From JAJDXO01 sp965213765 (GTDB lineage: Bacteria > Pseudomonadota > Alphaproteobacteria > Rhodospirillales > UBA2165), in NCBI GenBank assembly GCA_965213765.1, contig OZ243926.1, forward strand, positions 620,001 to 684,000: a stretch of 64,000 nt of DNA, written 5' to 3'. This document shows positions 51,442 to 60,174 of the stretch, piece by piece. Numbering within the stretch: position 1 is the first letter of the stretch; every line of letters begins with the position of its first letter. The translations under genes and the position numbers were made by a program. The notes beneath the pieces are model-generated. The model had not been told where the DNA came from, ran no database searches, and saw only the letters and a list, made by a program, of their open reading frames with translations.

Positions 51442-52287
51442 TTATGTCCCCGGATTGAACCGGGCGATGAGCTTGATGCCTTTTCGGCCGCTTCCGTTCC
51501 CGGCGCCGGAAACCAGCACGCCTTCAAGGACCGTGAGCCTGCTCTCCTCGGCCAGATATCCGGGTTTCAGTTCCATGACAAGCCGCCGGCCTTCGAGCCT
51601 GATGCTTTGAGGGGCGGCGGCGTCGGCGGCGCCTTCCGAGGCGGTGAAGAACTCCAGCTCATCTTCGGCGCGCCAACCGTCATCCGGCAGCCGGGCCGAT
51701 ATTCTGATCGCTTGCGCGGTCTGATGGCCCTCCGCCACGATGGGCGGTCCGGCGGGCAGGCTGCCGCGATAGGTCTGAAACAGGGTGTTCCGCGGCCCCG
51801 CGGCCCTGTCGGCGACCGGCAAATTGAGGGAGAGTACGGCGCGCTCCGGGACACATACATCGGCGCACACCAGCCACTTCGCGTCGGCCGTCACCTTCGC
51901 TTCCGCGCCGATGCCGGCGCCGCCGTCAACCGCGAGAGGCACCATCAGGAGGGTTTCGTTCTTGTAGCCGAAGCCGGCAAGCGGCCCGAAGGCGAATTTC
52001 TCGGGAATGGGCCAGTGGATGTCACCGGCCGCGATACCGCTCGGCAGGGACCAGGCGATCCGTGGGGGGAGCCCTGAATCCCCCGGGTTCCGCCAATAGG
52101 TGTGCCAGCCGGGCCGGGTCTTGATATGAAGCCCGACCCACGCCGTTTCCCCGGGAACTAGGCGGGCGGTCTCGCTGACCAGGCTTACCTCCGAATAGGG
52201 CGAGGTAAACTTTTGCGCCGTCGCCTGATGCGGTGCGAGCAGCGCCAGGAATACAAGCGCAAATGGAAGGCTGCGTGCGAGGTTCAT
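51442..52287 (-). CDS. DsbD N-terminal domain-like protein
   Basis: This 281-residue exported protein has a signal peptide (MNLARSLPFALVFLALLAPH, cleavage near ATAQ). It resembles the alpha (N-terminal) domain of DsbD/ScsB thiol:disulfide interchange proteins: GLHIKTRPGWHTYWRNPGDSGLPPRIAWSLP and KWLVCADVCVPERAVLSLNLPV with the paired cysteines. The membrane and thioredoxin domains of full DsbD are absent, so it is a stand-alone domain. It is followed by the redoxin gene 104 bases downstream, probably its partner. Confidence 0.82.
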   Translation of the reverse strand: MNLARSLPFALVFLALLAPHQATAQKFTSPYSEVSLVSETARLVPGETAWVGLHIKTRPGWHTYWRNPGDSGLPPRIAWSLPSGIAAGDIHWPIPEKFAFGPLAGFGYKNETLLMVPLAVDGGAGIGAEAKVTADAKWLVCADVCVPERAVLSLNLPVADRAAGPRNTLFQTYRGSLPAGPPIVAEGHQTAQAIRISARLPDDGWRAEDELEFFTASEGAADAAAPQSIRLEGRRLVMELKPGYLAEESRLTVLEGVLVSGAGNGSGRKGIKLIARFNPGT

Positions 52288-52507
52288 ACGTCCCGTTTCA
52301 ATACTCCGCTTCCGCCGCCATCGGCGCGGGGGGCCGCCCGGAATTCCCGGCCCATCTTACTCAACGCCAAGAGCCGCGCAATCCGTCGCCCGCGGGCCGT
52401 CCCGAACATTTCCGGCCTTTGGCGATAAGAAAGCGGCGCCCGAACGGGGCGCCGCAATTCTTCGTTCCATAATGGAACCGCCCATAATGGAACCGCGGGC
52501 CAGCCGG

Positions 52508-53599
52508 TTATTTCTTGACCTTCTCCTGGCCCTTCTTGCCCATCTCCTCGAAGACCGCGAGAATCTCCGGCGAGACGTCGCGATAGGTCTTGATCACCTT
52601 GAGGGCCTGCGCGAGCGGCACATAGGTCGGCTTCACGCCGGAAATCTTGGTGATCGCGACGAGGAATTCGGGATCCTTGGTCATATTCGCATAGGCCGTC
52701 CGCATGATCTCGACGGCTTCCTTCGGCGTCCCGGGCGGCATGAAAATGGTCCGCGTCATCGGGCTGACGTTGCTGCGCAGCCACTTGTAGGCTTCCCATT
52801 TGGGCCCCGAGGGCAGCTTGCCGTGGACCTGCTTGTAGACGTCGTGGAAGGACGCGAATTCCGTCACGGCGGGGGTGTTCATCGCGTTCCCGTCCGCATC
52901 GAAGTACGAGTGGTACCAAAGCGCGAGCGCCTTGCCGTCCTTGATCAGGGAATCCTTGAAGAACTTGACGTAACCGGTGTAGCCGCTATGCCCGGCCTGC
53001 ATTTCGTTCTGCCGGATGGCCGGGTTGATTTTGGCCATGCCCCGGAAGCCCGGAACGTAGCGGTACCTCACGCCCATGATATCGAGGGCGAGATTGCCGG
53101 CGAGGTCGAGTTCGCGGTCGGCGCTGCGCCCGGCGATGTTGAATACCCCGACCTTGACGATGTCGGCGGCGGTCTTCATGCCCGGCGCGACATCGGTGCG
53201 CATGATGGTGGTCTGCGGCGTCGTCCCGGCGCCGATGAACTCGAACTTCTCGGGAACGAACCGGATGCCGGGCAGTTTGGCGATCACGCCGGCCGCGTTC
53301 CATGGCCCATAGATGATGGTCAGGCCGTCCGGCGCGCCCTTGTCATAGACGAAGTTCAGGGCTTTTACCCCGCCCGCGCCGGGCATATTCCGGGCAACGA
53401 TTTCCGGATTGCCGGGAATTTGCTTGGACAGGTGACGGGCCACGATCCGCGCATTGAGGTCGAGCCCGCTGCCCCCCGGCACCGGAACGACCATGTTAAC
53501 GGTTTTGCCTTTGTAGAATTGCGCGTCCGCGGGTGCGGCGGCCGATATGAGCGCGGCGCCCGCGGCGGCGGCGAGTAGAGTCCTGGCGATGGTACCCAT
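52508..53599 (-). CDS. Tripartite tricarboxylate transporter substrate-binding protein (TctC/Bug-like)
   Basis: This 363-residue periplasmic binding protein has a signal peptide (MGTIARTLLAAAAGAALISAA, cleavage after ADAQ) and mature start FYKGKTVNMVVPVPGGSGLDLNARIVARHL. Further segments are GNPEIVARNMPGAGGVKALNF and GLTIIYGPWNAAGVIAKLPG. It is a paralogue of the protein at 35213-36295. No membrane components are nearby. Its C-terminus ends in a lysine-rich tail (EEMGKKGQEKVKK). Confidence 0.87.
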   Translation of the reverse strand: MGTIARTLLAAAAGAALISAAAPADAQFYKGKTVNMVVPVPGGSGLDLNARIVARHLSKQIPGNPEIVARNMPGAGGVKALNFVYDKGAPDGLTIIYGPWNAAGVIAKLPGIRFVPEKFEFIGAGTTPQTTIMRTDVAPGMKTAADIVKVGVFNIAGRSADRELDLAGNLALDIMGVRYRYVPGFRGMAKINPAIRQNEMQAGHSGYTGYVKFFKDSLIKDGKALALWYHSYFDADGNAMNTPAVTEFASFHDVYKQVHGKLPSGPKWEAYKWLRSNVSPMTRTIFMPPGTPKEAVEIMRTAYANMTKDPEFLVAITKISGVKPTYVPLAQALKVIKTYRDVSPEILAVFEEMGKKGQEKVKK

Positions 53600-53752
53600 G
53601 AATTCCTCCCAATAGATACGTTTTGTGGCTTATCGCCGTAACGCTATCTCAATTCGCGCACGCCGACTATAACGATTTGGCATCACCGATAAATCATGGG
53701 AATCCAGGCCCGTATCCGCGCGCCGGGACGTTCCCCCTCAGCGCCACCCCCC

Positions 53753-54775
53753 TCAGCGCCACCCCATGGCCGGGGCGACGTGGGTGAGGATGGCTTCAAG
53801 GACATGCGCGTTGTACTCGACGCCGAGCTGGTTGGGGACCGTGAGCAGCAACGTGTCCGCCTCGGCGATGGCTTCGTCATCCTTGAGCTGCTCGGCCAGC
53901 CGGTCCGGCTCATCGGCGTAGGTGCGCCCGAAGATGGAGCGTGTGCCGGGATCGATGAAGCCGATATGGTCCCGGCTCCCGCCCCGCCCGCCGAACCACG
54001 CCCTGTCCCGGTCATCGACCAGCGCGAAGATGCTGCGGCTGACCGACACCCGTGGTTCGCGAGCGTGTCCCGCCTCCTTCCAGGCGGCACGGTAGGCGCG
54101 GATCTGGTCCGCCTGTTGAGTGTGGAACGGCTCACCGCTCTCATCGGTTTTCAGGGTCGAGCTTTGCAAATTCATGCCCAGCCTGGCGGCCCACTCGGCG
54201 GTGGCGTTGGTCGCCGCGCCCCACCAGATGCGCTCCCGCAAACCCTCGGAATGGGGTTCCAGCCGCAGCAGGCCGGGCGGGTTGGGAAACATGGGGTGCG
54301 GGTCGGGCTCGGCGAATCCCCGCCCTTCCAGAAGCTCGAGAAACACCGTGGCGTGGCGGCGGGCCATCCCGGCATGGGCTTCGTCGTCTTTCGGTTGATG
54401 CCCGAAGTACCGCCAGCCCTCTTTCACCTGCTCCGGCGAACCGCGGCTGATGCCGAGCTGCAGGCGCCCGCCGGCGATGAGATCGGCGGCGCCGGCATCT
54501 TCGGCCATATAGAACGGGTTCTCGTAGCGCATATCGATGACGCCGGTGCCGATCTCGATGGTCTTGGTCTTCGCGCCGACGGCGGATAGCAACGGAAACG
54601 GCGAGGCGAGCTGCCGGGCGAAATGGTGGACCCGGTAGAAAGCGCCGTCGGCGCCGAGTTCCTCCGCCGCGACAGCCAGATCTATGGATTGCAGGAGTGC
54701 GTCGGACGCGGTTCGGGTCTGTGACCCTTGCGCGGGTGACCAGTGCCCGAACGACAGGAAGCCGAGTTTCTTCAT
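53753..54775 (-). CDS. LLM class flavin-dependent oxidoreductase
   Basis: This 340-residue luciferase-like monooxygenase has LGFLSFGHWSP at the N-terminus, EELGADGAFYRVHHFARQLASPFPLLSAVGAKTKTIEIGTGVIDMRYENPFYMAEDAGAADLIAGGRLQLGISRGSPEQV, and a later DDEAIAEADTLLLTVPNQLGV. It uses reduced FMN and oxygen; the substrate is unknown. It belongs to a different branch from the NtaA-type gene at 21925. It lies 50 bases downstream of the GST gene on the same strand. Confidence 0.9.
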   Translation of the reverse strand: MKKLGFLSFGHWSPAQGSQTRTASDALLQSIDLAVAAEELGADGAFYRVHHFARQLASPFPLLSAVGAKTKTIEIGTGVIDMRYENPFYMAEDAGAADLIAGGRLQLGISRGSPEQVKEGWRYFGHQPKDDEAHAGMARRHATVFLELLEGRGFAEPDPHPMFPNPPGLLRLEPHSEGLRERIWWGAATNATAEWAARLGMNLQSSTLKTDESGEPFHTQQADQIRAYRAAWKEAGHAREPRVSVSRSIFALVDDRDRAWFGGRGGSRDHIGFIDPGTRSIFGRTYADEPDRLAEQLKDDEAIAEADTLLLTVPNQLGVEYNAHVLEAILTHVAPAMGWR

Positions 54776-54825
54776 TGCAATTCAGACTTTGAGACGGAAC
54801 CCGGTGCGGCCCCGGCCGCCACCCG

Positions 54826-55449
54826 CTATTCGTACGGCCCCCAGGCGCGCCGGACCGCGGGGCGCGCTTCGATGGCGTCGTGCCAGCGCTTCAGGTTGGG
54901 GAAGTCGCCGAAGCCGATCCACTTATCGTCGCCGTAGATGTGGGTATCGGCATAGACCGAGATATCGGCAACGGAATAATCGCCGGCAAGATATTCGCTG
55001 TCGGCGAGCCGCTGGTCCAAAAGGCCGAACATCTCGGTCAGCACATTCTTGTAGTGGGCCTTGGCCTGCTCCACCGTCTCCGGATTGCGGATCCAGAAAA
55101 AACCGTACTGCTGCGCCAATGTGGTGAACTGGGCCGATCCATAGAACAGCCACCGGTCGACCAGCACCCGCTTGGCCGGGTCATCCGGATACTGGCCGTT
55201 ACCGGCCTTCCCGGCGGTGTATTTCAGAATGGCGCCGGACTCGCTCAAGGTCAGCGGTTCGCCGCCCGGCCCGTCATGGTCGACGATCACCGGGATCTTG
55301 TGGGCGGGATTGAGTTTCAGGAACTCAGGGCTGAACTGCTCCCTATCCGGAATGCGGACCGGCTTGACGGTGTACTCGAGGCCGCTCTCCTCCATCCCGT
55401 GCCGGGCCTTGTAGCCGTTATCCGTGGTCCAGAAATATAGATCGATCAT
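54826..55449 (-). CDS. Glutathione S-transferase, YfcG/Nu-class-like
   Basis: This 207-residue GST has an N-terminal domain MIDLYFWTTDNGYKARHGMEESGLEYTVKPV, KLNPAHKIPVIVDHDG and LTLSESGAILKYTAGK, and a C-terminal domain LLDQRLADSEYLAGDYSVADISVYADTHIYG. The WTTDNGYK segment is close to the W-TPNG-K signature of the YfcG (Nu) class, which has disulfide reductase activity with glutathione. It is followed by the flavin oxygenase gene in the same direction. Confidence 0.9.
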   Translation of the reverse strand: MIDLYFWTTDNGYKARHGMEESGLEYTVKPVRIPDREQFSPEFLKLNPAHKIPVIVDHDGPGGEPLTLSESGAILKYTAGKAGNGQYPDDPAKRVLVDRWLFYGSAQFTTLAQQYGFFWIRNPETVEQAKAHYKNVLTEMFGLLDQRLADSEYLAGDYSVADISVYADTHIYGDDKWIGFGDFPNLKRWHDAIEARPAVRRAWGPYE

Positions 55450-55509
55450 CGTGCCCTCCCGAGAAGAATGTCCGCCATCTTCGGGGGAAATCCCGAATGG
55501 TCAAGGCGT

Positions 55510-56201
55510 AGTGTCAGCCCGGACTTCAATGCCGGCAAAGACATGGTGCTGCACTTCAACCCGGTCGGCGAGCCTGGCTCACGGGCGCGCGGCGACTTCT
55601 ATGCCGCCGCCAACCGCACCTCGTGGAGCAACGCAGAGGCCAATTCCGCCACGCCTGACCCAACACCATCTCCGATGACGTCACCCTGTACAACACCTCC
55701 AGCAACTATGTTGAGACGCGTAGCTGGAACGGCTCGTCCTGGATCGCCGTGGACCGACGTATCGGCGGCAATGTGCTGTTTCCTGGGAGCATGACGGCCA
55801 ACGCGTTGGCGGCGAATAGCATGACGGCGGATGCGATCAGCGCCGCAACGCTGATCGTGGACACGGCCTTCATCAATGTTCTCCGCGCAAATGTGCGGAA
55901 TGCTGCGGTGCTGTGGCAGGGAGCCAGGCGCATCAGGAATTACCCGGCAATCGATTCGCTCACGCTTAGCGAGAGCATCAACAGCTTCGATTCAATCGAG
56001 GTGTTCTGTCTAAATAATTGGGACGATCGTACCAATGGCCTCTTTGGTTGTAGAGTGTCTCGCATCGTGACTGGTTCGTCAGGAACGGTATCGAGCACAG
56101 CGCAATTGGCGGGAGTATCGTGGGGGAACTCCTCCAGCGATGCAATCAAGGTGCGCTTACGGCGCTCATCTAACGGAAGGGTCTTGTACATGCAGGGCTA
56201 G
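55510..56201 (+). pseudogene. Phage tail (tip/host-specificity) protein remnant
   Basis: Phage-like segments appear in two different frames: AGKDMVLHFNPVGEPGS and ANRTSWSNAEANSAT first, then VTLYNTSSNYVETRSWNGSSWIAVDRR and FPGSMTANALAANSMTADAISAATL, ending LRRSSNGRVLYMQG with a stop at 56199-56201. The switch falls near 55650-55670, where a TGA also appears in the downstream frame. The repeated MTANAL/MTADAI pattern is typical of the C-terminal part of tail tip proteins. No other phage genes are nearby, so it is a stranded fragment. The 5' limit is uncertain. Confidence 0.6.
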
Positions 56202-56271
56202 GACCGGCAGGATGACACAACAATGTACTCGATCATCGGATTCAAGGATCCATGACAGCTCAATTATCTAA

Positions 56272-57203
56272 GAGTTCAACTCGAAACTAGTTGAGTGATT
56301 TCAGTCGGTTGTGTCTTACTCGGTTGTGTCAAAGCAAACGAGGAGGCACAACATGTGGACCGAAATCACTCGCCCGAAGTATGAGCGCCGTGGCGGTCGC
56401 TATGCAAGCGACCTTACGGATCGGGAGTGGGCGTTGATCGCGCCGTTCATGCCGCCGCGCAAGAAGATAGGCCGGCCGCGGACGACGGAGCTGCGCAATG
56501 TCATGGATGCGATCATGTACATGGCCTCGACGGGCTGTCAGTGGGCGATGCTGCCGAACGACTTCCCGCCGCCCTCCACGGTGCAGCGTTACTTCTACGA
56601 CTGGCGCTCGAACGGGCTGCTGGAGGCGATCAACCATCATCTGGTTGTGGCGGCCCGTGAGTTGGAAGGACGCGAGGCCGGCCCGAGCGCCGGGGTGATC
56701 GACAGCCAGAGCGTGAAAACCACGGAAAGCGGTGGTATTCGGGGCTATGACGCGGGCAAGAAGATCAAGGGCCGCAAGCGTCACATCGTCACCGATACGC
56801 TCGGCCTGCTGCTCGGCCTGATCGTGCATTCAGCCGATATCCAGGACCGCGACGGCGCCCCCGGGGTCCTCAAATCGATCCGTCATCGCTTCCCCCGGCT
56901 GCGTCACCTCTTCGCTGACGCCGCCTATGGCGGACCGAAACTTGAGGGTGCCCTCGAAGACATCGGCCGCTGGACGATCGAGATTATAAGACGTCCCGAT
57001 ACCGCCAAGGGCTTTGAGGTCCTGCCCAGGAGATGGGTCGTCGAGAGGACCTTCGCTTGGCTCAACCGATGCCGCCGACTGGCCAAGGACTGGGAGAAAT
57101 CAATCGCCTCCGCACAGGCATGGATCCTCGTCGCACACATCCGACTCCTCACAAGGCGGATCGCAAGCCATTGTTAGTAAATGTAGAGTTTCGAGTCAGA
57201 CTC
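56272..57203 (+). mobile_element. IS5 family (IS427-like) insertion sequence, copy 2
   Basis: The 932-bp element, inverted relative to copy 1, has the same roughly 17-bp terminal repeats and is flanked by TAA at 56269-56271 and 57204-57206. It differs from copy 1 by only a handful of bases. Its right-hand TAA is directly followed by the end of an older, deleted IS5-type element. Confidence 0.92.
56353..57177 (+). CDS. IS5 family transposase, copy 2
   Basis: This 274-residue DDE transposase carries the same motifs as copy 1 (VIDSQSVKTT, FADAAYGGPK, WVVERTFAWLNR). One base change turns the last tyrosine codon into TAG, so it ends HC, one residue short. Another change gives RFPRLRH instead of RFPQLRH. 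Both are unlikely to destroy function. ATG 56353 has an aggagg box. Confidence 0.95.
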   Translation: MWTEITRPKYERRGGRYASDLTDREWALIAPFMPPRKKIGRPRTTELRNVMDAIMYMASTGCQWAMLPNDFPPPSTVQRYFYDWRSNGLLEAINHHLVVAARELEGREAGPSAGVIDSQSVKTTESGGIRGYDAGKKIKGRKRHIVTDTLGLLLGLIVHSADIQDRDGAPGVLKSIRHRFPRLRHLFADAAYGGPKLEGALEDIGRWTIEIIRRPDTAKGFEVLPRRWVVERTFAWLNRCRRLAKDWEKSIASAQAWILVAHIRLLTRRIASHC

Positions 57204-57206
57204 TAA

Positions 57207-57450
57207 GAGTCGGTTTCGAAAGTCATGCGTCTCGGGCCAATCTGCGGACGAGGAGCATGACGGAGGCGGCGTATAGGCAGGCGCGGGCTGGGGCGATGGT
57301 GGCCTCGAAGTCCTTTGTCAGTCGCCGGTTGCGGTTGCGGCTATGCTGCTTTCGGGTGGTCGGCGTCCACATGGCGGCTCCAGATCGGTCTCAAAAACCT
57401 TCCTGGAATCACATCAATACCGGCCACTCAACCACTTTCGAAACGGCCTC
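57207..57450 (-). mobile_element. Internally deleted IS5-family element (MITE-like)
   Basis: A 244-bp element has inverted ends gagtcggtttcgaaagt (left) and actttcgaaacggcctc (right) and flanking TAA at 57204-57206 and 57451-57453. The ends resemble but differ from those of the 932-bp copies, so this is a relative, not a fragment of them. The inner part keeps the beginning and end of a transposase gene only. Confidence 0.7.
57223..57372 (-). pseudogene. Deleted IS5-type transposase, 49 codons in frame
   Basis: The frame starts MWTPTTRKQHSR, as N-termini of this transposase group do, and continues directly into NRNRRLTKDFEATIAPARA and YAASVMLLVRRLARDA, which is the usual C-terminus. Everything between, including the DDE core, is missing, yet the junction is in frame. 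It cannot be an active transposase. Confidence 0.7.
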
Positions 57451-57554
57451 TAAGGGAACACTCACCTTCGGGGCCATCGCTCGGCAGCGAGACGGAATGG
57501 CGCGCCGCTGCCGACGACTGTCGACTCAGCAACGAAATTTGGTCGCCTGACAGA

Positions 57555-58355
57555 ATGGCGATTGCGACGCGATTGAGGCAGTTTCTGCACATTGTGCGCG
57601 TTCTATCGCGCGAATGGCGCGGCGCGAAGTTGGAGCCTGAAGTCCCGTTGATGGACCGGTTTCTGAGCCCAGGTGCGCAATGCGTCCATATCGGCGCAAG
57701 CGATGGTCGTCATTCGCTTTACATGGCTCGGCGCGTACAGCCGGAGGGCCGCATATTCTGCATCGAAGCCTCGCCCTACACGCTGGGCGTACTTGCCGTG
57801 GTGCGGCGGCTGTTGTCGGTCCAAAATATCGTGCTTCATCACCTGGCTATCGGCTCTATTAACGGAGACGCCTTCCTGGTGACGCCTATCAAACACGGGA
57901 GGCATGCCGGCCGTGCGTTCGCGTTTATCAGCGACAAACCGGTAGTCGAGGCCGTCGCCGATTGGGATGCGAGATTTGTTCGTTTTGAAAATGAGCCGGT
58001 TCGCGTAAAAACGCTCGACACATTCTGCGTCGAGCAAGGACTGCCACGTTTAGATTTCTTGCGATGCGACATCGAGGGCGCGGAGATTCTCGCGTTGGCG
58101 GGCGGCCACGAAACGATTGCTCGCGACCGCCCCGTGATCATGCTCGAAGTCCATCCGATCTTTCTCGCTGAGCGCTTTGAAAGCTCGGCCGATGAAGTCT
58201 GGCGGCTGTTGACCGACCTCGACTATCACATGTTCTATTTGAGCGAAGGCGAGTTAGTGCAAGCGGCTGGTTTCTTCGATGAGCCGTGGCGTGACTACTT
58301 TTGCGTTCCGCGCGACCGTTTGGCGGAATTTGACATGGTTTCCCCACGAGGTTAA
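57555..58355 (+). CDS. FkbM family methyltransferase
   Basis: This 266-residue S-adenosylmethionine-dependent methyltransferase is of FkbM type. The cofactor motif is GAQCVHIGASDGRHSLYMAR (about residues 35-54), followed by GRIFCIEASPYTLGVLAVV, VKTLDTFCVEQGLPRLDFLRCDIEGAEILALAGG and PVIMLEVHPIFL. These are the family landmarks; members methylate sugars, polyketides or other hydroxyl groups. The start was placed at ATG 57555 because upstream codons run into the deleted IS element. No glycan gene cluster surrounds it. Confidence 0.85.
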   Translation: MAIATRLRQFLHIVRVLSREWRGAKLEPEVPLMDRFLSPGAQCVHIGASDGRHSLYMARRVQPEGRIFCIEASPYTLGVLAVVRRLLSVQNIVLHHLAIGSINGDAFLVTPIKHGRHAGRAFAFISDKPVVEAVADWDARFVRFENEPVRVKTLDTFCVEQGLPRLDFLRCDIEGAEILALAGGHETIARDRPVIMLEVHPIFLAERFESSADEVWRLLTDLDYHMFYLSEGELVQAAGFFDEPWRDYFCVPRDRLAEFDMVSPRG

Positions 58356-58485
58356 TCCGCTGGTGAACGCAGTGGCTGTCCGGCAGGGAGCTCGCCACAA
58401 CGCGGGACCGCGTCCAGATCACCACGGACAACCCTTCGATTGCGCTACGGACTTTGGTTCGACCGCCGCGGCCTGATTCCGGCGC

Positions 58486-59766
58486 TCACCACCTGACCCA
58501 CAGTTCGGCGGGCCCGCGCATGGTGAAATTGGGGGTGTAGCTGAACGTCTGGTCTTCGACCAGGTCCAGGCCCGGCAGGCGGCCGGTCAGGATTTGCAGC
58601 GCGATGGCCGCCTCCAGAATGGCCAGGCGGTTACCGAGGCAGAAATGGGAGCCGTGGCCGAAGGAAACGTTGTGGTTGGCGTTCTCCCGGTGGATGTCGA
58701 ACGTCTCCGGCTCCGGGAACTTGTCCTCGTCGTGGTTGGCCGAGCCCAGCGACATGAAAATTTCGGTGCCCTTGGGGATGTCGTAGCCGGCGACCGTGGT
58801 GTCTTCCCGCGCGATGCGGCGCCAACTGGTCTGAGGCGAGTCGATCCGCAACGACTCGTTCAGCGCCCCCGGAATTTTTGCCGGATCGGCACAGATTTCG
58901 TCCCAGCTCTCACGATTGCGGAGCAGGTTGATCAGCGTGTTGCCGAGCAGATTGGTGACGATCTCGTGACCCGCGAACGACAGGCCGTAGACCACGGATT
59001 CGATTTCGGCGATGGACAGTTCGGCGGCATTCCCGTTGTGGACCGCCAGCAGTTCGGTGGTGAAATCGTCGGCCGGTTCCTCCCGGCGGCGTTTCACATG
59101 GGCGCAGCAATAGCGCCAGTAGGCGAGCATATATTCGGCGATGGTGATCTGTTCCTCGTCGGTGCTCCGGCCCCAGGTGAAGGACAGCCGGTTGGTGGTC
59201 CAGATCTTGAGCTGCTGATCGTCCTCCGGCGGAAAACCGAGCAGGCGGAAGATGGTCTCGCCGGGCAGCGGATGCCCGACGGCGGCGACGAAGTTGGCCG
59301 GCGGGCCCGCCTCGATCATTGCGTCGATCAGGGTTTCGGAACGTTGCCGGACGAAGGGCGAGAGGACCTGCATTCGGCGGTTCGAAAAACCCGCATGGGT
59401 GTGCTTGCGGATACGAACATGGTCCGGCGGCGTGTTGTTGGACAGCACCGGCAGGGGTCTGTAGTCGTCGGCGGCGAGAATCTCCCGCGCCGCATCGCAG
59501 ATTTTCACCACCGGGTGCTGAACGTTCTCGGGCGAGAAAATATCCGGGTTCTTGAACACATGGAGGACGTCCTCCATCTTGGTCAGAACCAGATAGCCCA
59601 ACTCTTCGGAGTAGAAGGCGGGGGTATCGAGCCGGCGCTTTTTGAGCTCCGCGTAGGGGTTTTTGACGTAGGCCTCACTGAACGTCGAAAAGCTGTGATC
59701 CACGGGGCATCCCCGCGGCACCACCCGCTCCGCCGGCCGGTCTTTGTAATAGGCTGAATCGACCAT
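58486..59766 (-). CDS. Cytochrome P450
   Basis: This 426-residue soluble haem monooxygenase has the I-helix oxygen-activation region YGLSFAGHEIVTNLLGNTL, the K-helix ExxR motif in NESLRIDSP, and the haem-binding loop FGHGSHFCLGNRLA with the axial cysteine. The I-helix has AGHE where most P450s have AG-x-[DE]-T, so the usual threonine is replaced by valine after the isoleucine. The start MVDSAYYKDR was chosen by length. No ferredoxin or reductase gene is adjacent. The substrate is unknown. Confidence 0.9.
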   Translation of the reverse strand: MVDSAYYKDRPAERVVPRGCPVDHSFSTFSEAYVKNPYAELKKRRLDTPAFYSEELGYLVLTKMEDVLHVFKNPDIFSPENVQHPVVKICDAAREILAADDYRPLPVLSNNTPPDHVRIRKHTHAGFSNRRMQVLSPFVRQRSETLIDAMIEAGPPANFVAAVGHPLPGETIFRLLGFPPEDDQQLKIWTTNRLSFTWGRSTDEEQITIAEYMLAYWRYCCAHVKRRREEPADDFTTELLAVHNGNAAELSIAEIESVVYGLSFAGHEIVTNLLGNTLINLLRNRESWDEICADPAKIPGALNESLRIDSPQTSWRRIAREDTTVAGYDIPKGTEIFMSLGSANHDEDKFPEPETFDIHRENANHNVSFGHGSHFCLGNRLAILEAAIALQILTGRLPGLDLVEDQTFSYTPNFTMRGPAELWVRW

Positions 59767-59975
59767 GTGTCTTCCCCTGCTGCGCTGATTTGTGACGACC
59801 CGACAACAAACGCAGTATCCGCGGATCACCGGGCCGGTGGCCAGGGCCATGACCTGAATTTCCACTATGTGAAACTTTAGACGGAGGCGCCGGAGCCCCG
59901 TCAGGGTCCGGACTCGATTGGGGGGGGCCCGTTTTTGCGAATTCGCGGTTCAAGGTTTCCCCCTCACCCTAACCC

Positions 59976-60174
59976 TTGTGTCTTGCGGAATGAGGTAAAG
60001 TCGGGAACCGGCGGAGCGGTTTGCGCCGCGTCCGCCGGCGCGGAGGTGAGGCCGTCCGACCCTTGGCCGTGTGTGCCACAGGCCGCGGGAGAGCGTGGTC
60101 CCCTCCGCCTTCTTTCGAAGCCCGTACAGTTGCACGGGCATGATAGCCCGCACTGCAAGGAAGGGACAGAAGGA
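59976..60174 (+). ncRNA. Candidate bridge RNA region of the IS110 element
   Basis: In IS110-group elements the non-coding end upstream of the recombinase produces a bridge RNA that specifies target and donor DNA. Here a strong hairpin is visible at 60008-60038 (ccggcgga/tccgccgg, with inner gcgg/ccgc), and more symmetry lies further on (gcccgtacagttgcacgggc near 60120). RNA ends and guide loops cannot be set by eye. Confidence 0.4.
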
